A DNA stretch of 64,000 bases, from assembly GCA_016342325.1 (NCBI GenBank), contig JAEINR010000002.1:124001-188000 (forward strand), given 5' to 3'. This document shows, in pieces, positions 43,972-50,785 of the stretch (position 1 is the first letter of the stretch; each line of letters starts with the position of its first letter). The DNA comes from Desulfobacterium sp. (GTDB lineage: Bacteria; Desulfobacterota; Desulfobacteria; Desulfobacterales; Desulfobacteraceae). The translations under genes and the position numbers were made by a program. The notes under the pieces are model-generated. The model had not been told where the DNA came from, did no database searches, and worked only from the letters and a program-made list of their open reading frames with translations.

Positions 43972-43999
43972 TTGACAATTTAATTCGTATACGTAATAT
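43972..43999 (+). promoter_or_regulatory. Sigma-70 promoter of the marR-dehydratase operon
   Basis: TTGACA (43972-43977), 16 bases, TAATAT (43994-43999), 34 bp before the marR start. The spacer holds the perfect palindrome CGTATACG, and TTCGAA follows the -10. These are plausible operator elements for the MarR protein itself. Confidence 0.7.
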
Positions 44000-44032
44000 T
44001 CGAATCAATACTATGTACCATGGGAGGATTTC

Positions 44033-44485
44033 ATGATGTTTCAATCGTTAAAGAACTGCCCCTATTACCTTGTTTCCAGGGTCTACCTGGCCGTGACCTC
44101 GGCCCTGAAAAAGGGCATGGCGTCATCCGGGGTAAATAATGTCAAGCCAGCCTACATTGGTGCGCTTTTCACCCTGTGGAGCGAAAAGAGCCTGCGGCCC
44201 AGTGAGCTCGGCAGGAAGGCGGGCCTCGAACCCTCCTCCATGACAGGGCTGCTGGATCGCATGGAGCGGGACAACCTTGTGAAAAGGACCCCGGATCCCC
44301 AGGACAGGCGGGCCAGCCGGATTGAGCTGACCACCGACGGCCTATCTGCCAAAGGACCGGTACGGGAGGCGGTCACCCAGACCCTTGATACCCTCTTTGC
44401 CGGTATTCCGGACACGGATCTCGAAACCACCAAACGGGTGCTTCGCACCGTTCTTATAAACTGCAGCAAGGAGGGGATGAAATGA
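44033..44485 (+). CDS. MarR-family transcriptional regulator
   Basis: A 150-residue winged-helix regulator. The recognition region LRPSELGRKAGLEPSSMTGLL and the wing KRTPDPQDRRASRIELT are diagnostic. SD GGGAGG precedes the start. It overlaps the following dehydratase gene by four bases, so it is part of the operon it probably controls, perhaps responding to an acyl-CoA or the free acid. Confidence 0.9.
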   Translation: MMFQSLKNCPYYLVSRVYLAVTSALKKGMASSGVNNVKPAYIGALFTLWSEKSLRPSELGRKAGLEPSSMTGLLDRMERDNLVKRTPDPQDRRASRIELTTDGLSAKGPVREAVTQTLDTLFAGIPDTDLETTKRVLRTVLINCSKEGMK

Positions 44486-45528
44486 AAGATAAGATCCTCG
44501 GGTTCACCTGTGCCTATGCACCGGTTCCCATCATCGAGGCGGCAGGATTCCAGGCGTTCAGGGTCCTGCCCCAGGGAGAATGCCCGGACCAGGCAGGCCA
44601 GCTTCTCCACGATAATCTCTGCCCCCATGTGAAACGGGTGCTTGACAGGGCCCTTGATAACGACCTTCCCGAAGTGTCGGCCATGGTGTTTGTCAACTCC
44701 TGCGATTCCATGCGCAGGGTTGCGGATGCCTGGCAGGTGGCACGGCCCAAGGACCAGGTCATGGTCCTTGACCTGCCGTCCACAAACACACCCTCCAGTA
44801 TCGATTTTTTAGCCACCGAGTATGACCGCATGGCCAGGACCCTTTTCACGTGGAACAATCAAGCCTTCTCCCGGGAGAAGGTAAGGGCGCGGATCAAGGT
44901 GTGGAACGACCTTAGCCACACCCTTGGCCGTCTTGAGACAAAAATGGGAGAGGCGTTTTATCCGGGGCTTGCAGCGGCGGTTCAGATCGTTGTGAACACG
45001 GCTGCCACGGACTCGGTGGATGCTGCCCTTGCCATGGCAAAAGCAGCCGTTGCCAAAGCGTGGGCACCTGCCCGGGGCCATGCGCCGGTGTTCCTGTTCG
45101 GCAATCTATTGTTTGACCCCAAGGTGTTTGACCTGTTTGAAAACTGGAACATGCATGTGACACGCCTGGATTTCTGCACAGGGTCCCGCTTTGTTTCGAC
45201 CGTGGATCTTTCCCTGGCCGACGATCCCTTTGTTGCCCTGGCCCGATCGTATATGACGGGGCCGCCCTGTGCCCGGACCATGGACATCACCCGGCCGGGC
45301 AACCTTGCCCAAGAGATCGTTGAACGGGCCGGGGCGAGCAATGCCCGGGCCGTGATGGGATTTACCCTCAAATTCTGCGATCCCTATCTTGCCAGGATCC
45401 CCGGGATCCGGCAGGCCCTCCAAGATGCTGGGATACCCTTTCTCATGCTGGAGGGGGACTGCACCATGGGAGACATTGGACAGCAGCAGACACGAATCGA
45501 AGCCTTTACCGAAATGCTGGGGGTGTAA
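44482..45528 (+). CDS. 2-hydroxyacyl-CoA dehydratase/benzoyl-CoA reductase-type subunit (HgdB/BcrC-like)
   Basis: A 348-residue subunit of the 2-hydroxyacyl-CoA dehydratase (subunit D) family. FTCAYAPVPIIEAAGFQAFRV at the N-terminus and the cysteines in VFVNSCDSMRR, GPPCAR and LKFCDPYL fit the 4Fe-4S ligands of these proteins. The C-terminal GDCTMGDIGQQQTRIEAFTE matches the family end. Together with the next gene it forms the heterodimer that removes water from 2-hydroxyacyl-CoA (or reduces an aromatic CoA ester) by a ketyl-radical mechanism, after one-electron activation by the downstream activase. The substrate cannot be stated. Confidence 0.88.
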   Translation: MKDKILGFTCAYAPVPIIEAAGFQAFRVLPQGECPDQAGQLLHDNLCPHVKRVLDRALDNDLPEVSAMVFVNSCDSMRRVADAWQVARPKDQVMVLDLPSTNTPSSIDFLATEYDRMARTLFTWNNQAFSREKVRARIKVWNDLSHTLGRLETKMGEAFYPGLAAAVQIVVNTAATDSVDAALAMAKAAVAKAWAPARGHAPVFLFGNLLFDPKVFDLFENWNMHVTRLDFCTGSRFVSTVDLSLADDPFVALARSYMTGPPCARTMDITRPGNLAQEIVERAGASNARAVMGFTLKFCDPYLARIPGIRQALQDAGIPFLMLEGDCTMGDIGQQQTRIEAFTEMLGV

Positions 45529-45529
45529 G

Positions 45530-46741
45530 ATGATGTACGATTATTTCAGTTCCATCGTCACCGGGATCACGGCCAAGCTTGAACAGGATCCCCAGGGCAT
45601 CCATGCACGGAAGCGCTATGCCCTGGCCGTTGCAACCCTTGGCCGGCGGCTCTATTCCGGGGACGCCCGTATTGCCTGGTGCGGGGTGACCGCTCCCTTT
45701 GATCTGCTTAATTCCATGGGGGTCACCTCCTGCTTTGTCGAGTTTGTCGGGGCCATGCTGGCATCCACGGAAACGGCAGAACTTTTTATGCAGGGGGCCG
45801 AGGATGCGGGCTATGCCGCAGACTCCTGTGCCTACCACCGGGCCGTCACCGGCGCCATGCTCAAATCCGCCATGCCGGTTCCGGATTTCATCATCGGCAC
45901 CAGCAGCCCCTGCACGGCAGGACTTGCGGTGATGGAAAACATGGCAAAACAGTACAACCGGGATCTGTTCGTGGTCAACGTTCCCCAAAGTGAGTCCCCG
46001 GATGCGGTCCGGTTCCTTGCCCGCCAGATCGAGGAGATGGCAGGGTTTGTGGGGGATCACACAGGGCAAGCGCTGTCAAGAAATCGCCTGGGCGAGGCCC
46101 TGGAGCTGACCAACGAGGCCACCGTGCTCATCAAAGAGATCTATGGGCTTGCCAAGCAGAAGCCCTCGCCGGTGGATTCCCGGTTCCTGAATAATTTTGG
46201 TGTGGTCATCACCCTGTTCATGGGCACCCGGGAAGGGGTTGATATCTGTCGGGGCTTCAGGGACGAGCTCCGCCACAGGGTCGCCACAAACGCCATGGAC
46301 GCCTCCCAGGAGCGGATTCGGCTCATGTGGGTCCAGAATCGAATCCAGTTTCCGTTCCCCCTGGAATCCATGTTGGCAGAGTACGGGGCCAAGATCGTGG
46401 TGGACGAACTCAATGATGTCACCTGGGAGCCCATGGACCCGGACAACCCCTTTGAGAGCATTGCCCGGCGGATCCTCTCCATTCCCTTTAGCAGGAACGC
46501 GGATGCCCGGGTGACCCATCTTCAGACCCTTGCCCGGGAGTACCAGATCGACGGGGCCATCAACCCTTGCCACTGGGGATGCCGCCAGGGCACCGGGCTA
46601 CGGGGGATTATCTCAAACGGGCTCAAGGAAATCGGGGTGCCGGTGCTGAACCTGGAGATCGATTGCGTGGATTCCCGGAATCTTGCCGAGGGCCAGATCC
46701 ACACCCGGTTCGAGGCGTTCACGGAGATGATACAAGGTTAA
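45530..46741 (+). CDS. 2-hydroxyacyl-CoA dehydratase/benzoyl-CoA reductase-type subunit (HgdA/BcrB-like)
   Basis: The track start at 45389 lies in the preceding gene; ATG 45530, one base after its stop, gives 403 residues. IAWCGVTAPFDLLNSMGVTS and SSPCTAGLAVMENMAKQYNR carry the conserved cysteines, and HWGCRQGTGLRGIISNGL and EIDCVDSRN fit the family end. It is the larger partner of the preceding subunit. Gene order (regulator, B-like, A-like, activase) is compact. Confidence 0.88.
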   Translation: MMYDYFSSIVTGITAKLEQDPQGIHARKRYALAVATLGRRLYSGDARIAWCGVTAPFDLLNSMGVTSCFVEFVGAMLASTETAELFMQGAEDAGYAADSCAYHRAVTGAMLKSAMPVPDFIIGTSSPCTAGLAVMENMAKQYNRDLFVVNVPQSESPDAVRFLARQIEEMAGFVGDHTGQALSRNRLGEALELTNEATVLIKEIYGLAKQKPSPVDSRFLNNFGVVITLFMGTREGVDICRGFRDELRHRVATNAMDASQERIRLMWVQNRIQFPFPLESMLAEYGAKIVVDELNDVTWEPMDPDNPFESIARRILSIPFSRNADARVTHLQTLAREYQIDGAINPCHWGCRQGTGLRGIISNGLKEIGVPVLNLEIDCVDSRNLAEGQIHTRFEAFTEMIQG

Positions 46742-46790
46742 GGGGCCATGGCCCAGGGAAACAATGACTGTTTTTTAATGAAATAGGGAG

Positions 46791-47588
46791 ATGAAACGAG
46801 TGTACTTTCTTGGAATAGATATCGGAAGCCTGTCCTGCGACGCAGTTCTCATTGATGAAGCAAAAAACGTGGTGTCATCGTCGGTGGTGCCCACCGGGGT
46901 TAGAAATTTGGAAGCCATTGCCCGGGTAACGAAGGATGTACTGGAGCAATCCGGAATATCGGAGGGAGATATCGCCGCCATCATCTCCACGGGCTACGGC
47001 CGGACCCGGGTGGAAAACCGGGACGGGGCGGTCACCGAGATCACCTGCCACGCCAAGGGGATCCAGGAGGTGATTCCCGGCACCCGGGTCCTCATTGACA
47101 TCGGCGGCCAGGACTCCAAGGCGATCCATATCGGTGAAAACGGCAATGTCTTGGATTTTGCCATGAACGACAAGTGCGCGGCCGGCACGGGCCGGTTCCT
47201 GGAGGCCATGGCCAGGGCTTTGGAAGTGGATATTTTGGACCTGGGGGACCTTGACCGGGGCGCTGAAAGCGATCTTGTCCTGAGCAGCATGTGCACGGTG
47301 TTTGCAGAGAGCGAGGTGGTGAGCCTCATTGCCAACGGCACCGAGCAGCGGGAGATCGCAAGGGGAATGAACCGCGCCATCGCCTCCCGGACCTTTTCCC
47401 TGGTGAAAAGAGTGGCCCGGGAGATTGACGGCCTGACCATCTCCATGTCCGGCGGGGTGGCACTGAACAGCGGGGTGGTTCGGGCCCTCCGGGAAAGCCT
47501 CAAGACCGACACCATCCACATCCCGGAAAAACCCGACACCATCGGCGCCCTTGGGGCAGCCCTCATCGCCCGGGAGAGGAAAGCGTGA
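46791..47588 (+). CDS. 2-hydroxyacyl-CoA dehydratase activase (BadF/HgdC type)
   Basis: A 265-residue ASKHA-fold ATPase that injects high-energy electrons into the dehydratase. ATP-site motifs LGIDIGSLSCDAVLI and LIDIGGQDSKAIHI are clear; the two cysteines that hold the shared 4Fe-4S cluster are in NDKCAAGTGRFLE and SSMCTVFAESE. ISMSGGVALNSGVVRAL is the adenosine site. SD AGGGAG touches ATG 46791, so GTG 46800 (nine bases away) may be the real start. A deleted duplicate of its 3' half lies at 50435. Confidence 0.93.
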   Translation: MKRVYFLGIDIGSLSCDAVLIDEAKNVVSSSVVPTGVRNLEAIARVTKDVLEQSGISEGDIAAIISTGYGRTRVENRDGAVTEITCHAKGIQEVIPGTRVLIDIGGQDSKAIHIGENGNVLDFAMNDKCAAGTGRFLEAMARALEVDILDLGDLDRGAESDLVLSSMCTVFAESEVVSLIANGTEQREIARGMNRAIASRTFSLVKRVAREIDGLTISMSGGVALNSGVVRALRESLKTDTIHIPEKPDTIGALGAALIARERKA

Positions 47589-48028
47589 AACCCGCTGCCT
47601 TCAGGCTTATCATGAACCTCTATCCCCCCTACTGGGGCACCGGCATATCCGTGAGGACCGTGTCCCATGATTATCGGTACATGCGGGTTGAGATGAAAAA
47701 ACGGTGGTACAACGGGAACTACATGCACACCCATTTTGGCGGTTCCCTTTTCGCCATGGTGGATCCCTTTTACATGCTCATGTTCATTCCTATCCTGGGA
47801 AGCGACTATCTGGTGTGGGACCGGTCTGCGTCCATCGATTTCATCAAGCCCGGCCGGGGAACCATGTCAGCCGATTTCGTTATCACCGATGCCATGGTTG
47901 ACGATATCATGGAGAAAACGGCCCAGGGTGAGAAATACCTGCCGGAATACCCGGTGGAGATCCTGGATGAAGGAGGGGAACCGGTTGCCAGGGTGAAAAA
48001 ACAGCTCTACATCCGGAAAAAGACCTGA
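47585..48028 (+). CDS. DUF4442 hotdog-fold protein (thioesterase-like)
   Basis: A 147-residue protein starting at GTG 47585 inside the activase stop (GTGA overlap). NYMHTHFGGSLFAMVDPFYML is the hotdog-fold helix region with a probable catalytic or structural Asp, and WDRSASIDFIKPGRGTMSADF is typical of DUF4442. In this operon it may hydrolyse or guard the acyl-CoA product of the dehydratase. Its C-terminal half is repeated in the chimera at 50435-50725. Confidence 0.82.
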   Translation: MKPAAFRLIMNLYPPYWGTGISVRTVSHDYRYMRVEMKKRWYNGNYMHTHFGGSLFAMVDPFYMLMFIPILGSDYLVWDRSASIDFIKPGRGTMSADFVITDAMVDDIMEKTAQGEKYLPEYPVEILDEGGEPVARVKKQLYIRKKT

Positions 48029-48039
48029 ATGTAGTAAAA

Positions 48040-48198
48040 ATCAAAAGAATAAAGGCCCATGAATTGCCCTTGGAATGATTGGAGCCCCGCCCTCAATGGT
48101 ATGGCCGCAGACCGGACAAATATGAATACTGGCCTGGGCCAGGTCTCCCCTGCAATGGCGTCCTGTAACTTCTCCAAAGTGGAATTAATTCCTCCCAT
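48040..48198 (-). pseudogene. Rubrerythrin remnant with internal deletion
   Basis: On the minus strand from ATG 48198 the frame reads NSTLEKLQDAIAGET, the usual rubrerythrin N-terminus. Within about 20 codons a different frame encodes HICPVCGHTIEGGAP, the C-terminal rubredoxin-like knuckle of rubrerythrin. The ~110 residues of diiron helices between them are missing, and the second CxxC pair is lost. It is therefore a deletion derivative, not a functional gene. Confidence 0.65.
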
Positions 48199-48224
48199 GA
48201 CCCGGAGATGGGAATGGGCATGAA

Positions 48225-48254
48225 TGGTTTTTGCCTTGTCCAGGTCAGGTTAGC
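48225..48254 (-). repeat. Partial, degraded copy of the dispersed repeat (copy H)
   Basis: TTGCCTTGTCCAGGTCAGGT at 48231-48250 resembles the CTGGCTTGTCCAGGTTAG end of the repeat, in reverse orientation, but the GATTCTCTTGCC half is absent. It sits beside the rubrerythrin remnant. Confidence 0.4.
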
Positions 48255-48326
48255 AAAAATAGGTGTTGATTCTCTAAGGGTATTTGGCGTAGGGTTTATT
48301 GTGCCCCTTTCTTTGGGGGAATTCCG

Positions 48327-49781
48327 ATGGATCTAAGGGTGCAGAAGGGGGCCTCTATGATTGTGCTGGATGAAACGTCTGCAACGTCTCTATATATGCA
48401 GATCTACGGACAGGTGAAAGGGCAGATCCTTTCCGGCAGGATCAAGGAAGGGAGTCGCCTTCCCTCCATCCGGTCCCTGTCGGTTTCCCTGGGGGTCAGC
48501 AAAAATACAGTCAAGGTTGCCTACCACCAGCTTTGTTCCGAGGGGTACTTGGTGAACAGGGCCCGGAGAGGGTTTTTCTCCCAGAGAATTGATCAGGAAT
48601 TGTTTCTGAACCTGAACGAAAAGAATGCGGGCAAGGCGGCAGAGGCCCGACCATTGGGGGAGGGAACCAGGTCGTCGAAGCAGGTGATCCGTTACGATTT
48701 TCAGTACGGTAATTTGAATCCCCGTGATTTTCCCATGGGAATTTGGCGAAAGATTGCCAACCAGGTTCTTTCTCCTATCAATAGTCGCTCCATGGCATCC
48801 TACCCGGAGCGGCAGGGGGAGTGTGGGCTTCGCACGGAGATTATGAAATACCTGCATATGTCCCGGGGGGTCTCCTGCCGGGCGAACCAGATCATTGTCT
48901 GTTCCGGGACCCGGTTTTCCCTCGGTCTGATCTGCCAGATGCTGAAGGAAGAGTTCGGGGGCGTTGCCATGGAGGAACCTGGGTATGACGGCGCCCGGGA
49001 TGTGTTTGTGAACTGTGGGCTTGAGGTGGCCCCTGTGGGGCATTGGGAGGAAGGCCTGGACCTGGGCGAACTCACCCAAAGCAAGGCACGGCTTCTTTAT
49101 CTCACCCCTTCCCACCAGTTTCCAACCGGGTCGGTGATGTCGATCCGAAAAAGGCTGGAGCTCCTGGACTGGGCAGAGCGGAACGCTGCCATTATCATTG
49201 AAGATGATTACGACAGCGAACTGAGATATGGGGGAAGACCGATTCCGTCCATCCAGAGCATCGACGGAAGGGGCCGGGTGATCTACCTGGGAACCTTTTC
49301 CAAATCCCTTTCTCCGGCCCTGCGGCTCAGCTATATGGTGCTGCCCCATCCCCTGCTTGAACGGTTTTATGAAAAATTCAGGAAATATGTCACTGGGGCT
49401 CCCTGGCTTGAGCAGAAAATCCTGACGTCTTTTATGGCCGACGGTCACTGGGAAAGGCATTTGAGAAAGGTTTGCCTTGCCAACAGGAAAAGACATGATG
49501 TTTTGATCCGGTCCGTTGAACGTGTCATGGCAGGTCGGGTGAGGCTCCACGGTAAAAATGCAGGGCTCCATGTGCTGCTGGAATTCAAGGACGGATCTTT
49601 CGAAGGGGAGCGATTGAGACAGGCCGGGGCGCAGGGGGTCCGGGTCTATCCCGCCGCCCATTACTGGATTCATCGGGAGCGGTATCCGGGTAACATGGTG
49701 CTGATGGGGTTTGGCAGCTTGGCGGAAAAAGAGATTGAAGAGGGGGTCTGTCTTTTGGGGGATGCCTGGTTTGGCAGGTGA
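48327..49781 (+). CDS. MocR/PdxR-type regulator (GntR DNA-binding + aminotransferase fold)
   Basis: A 484-residue chimera typical of MocR regulators. The N-terminal winged helix reads MIVLDETSATSLYMQIYGQV and LPSIRSLSVSLGVSKNTVKVAY. The C-terminal part is a class I aminotransferase fold with the PLP lysine in LGTFSKSLSPALRLSY and the partner motif IIIEDDYDSELRY. ATG 48357 (after AGAAGGGGG) is as good a start as 48327. It converges on a pyridoxamine-oxidase-like flavoprotein gene. MocR regulators usually respond to PLP and control nearby genes. The target is not evident. Confidence 0.9.
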   Translation: MDLRVQKGASMIVLDETSATSLYMQIYGQVKGQILSGRIKEGSRLPSIRSLSVSLGVSKNTVKVAYHQLCSEGYLVNRARRGFFSQRIDQELFLNLNEKNAGKAAEARPLGEGTRSSKQVIRYDFQYGNLNPRDFPMGIWRKIANQVLSPINSRSMASYPERQGECGLRTEIMKYLHMSRGVSCRANQIIVCSGTRFSLGLICQMLKEEFGGVAMEEPGYDGARDVFVNCGLEVAPVGHWEEGLDLGELTQSKARLLYLTPSHQFPTGSVMSIRKRLELLDWAERNAAIIIEDDYDSELRYGGRPIPSIQSIDGRGRVIYLGTFSKSLSPALRLSYMVLPHPLLERFYEKFRKYVTGAPWLEQKILTSFMADGHWERHLRKVCLANRKRHDVLIRSVERVMAGRVRLHGKNAGLHVLLEFKDGSFEGERLRQAGAQGVRVYPAAHYWIHRERYPGNMVLMGFGSLAEKEIEEGVCLLGDAWFGR

Positions 49782-49850
49782 CGTTTTCGGGGGAACTTCC
49801 AAGCCGGAAGACCCCCTAAACTACAGTCGCCCTAAGCTAAACCGGGGGGA

Positions 49851-50315
49851 TCAATCCCCGGCTTTACCCGTCATATGCTCAATTTTGATTCCATAGACCT
49901 TGGTTTTTTTTCCGTCGTTGGCCATGTATTTTTTTCCCGCGGTCATATGGGCCTTGCAAAATCGGGTGAGCAGCGCCATAAACCCTGTCTCCTTTTCTTC
50001 GTCAAAGACCTCTTTTGCGGTTCCGAACACAATGACGCTGTGGAAACAGGTGCTGAATTTTTGGGGGACGACTTTTGCATCCCCCACCACACAAAAGGAG
50101 ACCTTTGGGTGGGTCGTGATATTGTCCACCTTGTGGCCGGCCGTGGCACAATGGAAATAGATTGTGCCGTCGTGGTAGGCGTAGTTGAGGGGGACGGCAT
50201 AGGGCTGGCCGTCCGGTCCCAGGGTGGCCAGGACACCATGATCTCCCTTTTGCAGAATTGCAAGGGTTTCTTCCATGGAAAGCTGCTTTTCCTTTCGTCT
50301 CATTTTTCTAAACAT
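49851..50315 (-). CDS. NimA-like FMN-binding split-barrel protein (pyridoxamine 5'-phosphate oxidase fold)
   Basis: A 154-residue protein: GVLATLGPDGQPYAVPLNYAY and IYFHCATAGHKVDNI are classic split-barrel FMN-binding signatures. NimA-type members reduce nitroimidazoles or bind haem/FMN; no specific substrate can be named here. An internal Met (MEETLAIL, residue 14) is an alternative start. The first residues overlap, on the opposite strand, the start of the chimeric ORF at 50275. Confidence 0.85.
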   Translation of the reverse strand: MFRKMRRKEKQLSMEETLAILQKGDHGVLATLGPDGQPYAVPLNYAYHDGTIYFHCATAGHKVDNITTHPKVSFCVVGDAKVVPQKFSTCFHSVIVFGTAKEVFDEEKETGFMALLTRFCKAHMTAGKKYMANDGKKTKVYGIKIEHMTGKAGD

Positions 50316-50434
50316 ACTTTGTCCTTCCTTTTTGGTGTGGTTATATCTTGTTTATAGGGACTGTACACCACTGCTGGCTCCTTTAAAAGGGTCAGATTAT
50401 GTAAAAAACAAGGGTACAGATGGGAGGGCCGAGG

Positions 50435-50725
50435 GCGAGGTGGTGAGGCCCATTGCCAACGGCACCGAGCAGCGGGAGATCGCAAGGGGGATGAACCGGG
50501 CCATTGCCTCCCGGACCTTCTCCCTGGTGAAAAGGGTGGCCCGGGAGATTGACGGCCTGACCATCTCCATGTCAGCCGATTTCGTCATCACCGATGTTAT
50601 GGTCGACGATATCATGGAGAAAACGGCCCAGGGTGAGAAATACCTGCCGGAATATCAGGTGGAGATCCTGGATGAAGGAGGGGAGCTGGTTGCCAGGGTG
50701 ACAAAACAGCTCTATATCCGGAAAA
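50435..50725 (+). pseudogene. Chimeric remnant: activase segment joined to DUF4442 C-terminus
   Basis: Within the 176-codon ORF 50275-50805, bases 50435-50573 match 47311-47449 (activase gene, about 95 percent identical, mostly silent changes) and bases 50567-50725 match 47862-48020 (DUF4442 gene). The two source pieces share CCATGTC, so the copy lacks 419 bp and joins them in one frame. Residues before ~50435 have no match. It looks like a remnant of a second copy of the activase-DUF4442 pair. The product lacks the ATP site and the cluster cysteines, so activase function is impossible. Confidence 0.85.
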
Positions 50726-50743
50726 AAAAATTGAAAAGCAGCC

Positions 50744-50773
50744 CCGGGCGGTTTTTTTCTACAGGCCGCCCGG
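50744..50773. terminator. Hairpin at the end of the TonB-NRPS cluster
   Basis: CCGGGCGG and CCGCCCGG flank a 14-base loop containing seven T. It lies between the chimeric ORF (plus) and the last gene of the minus-strand cluster, whose stop is at 50786. Past it on the minus strand is TTTTCAATTTTTTTTT, so termination there is plausible. Confidence 0.5.
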
Positions 50774-50785
50774 AGTCTGGGGGGG

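Noticed and set aside
43789-44036. Short plus-strand ORFs before marR
   Set aside because: Overlap in several frames, no ribosome site, and cross the marR promoter.
48390-49802. 470-aa minus-strand ORF opposite the MocR gene
   Set aside because: Shadow; plus strand has clear GntR and aminotransferase motifs.
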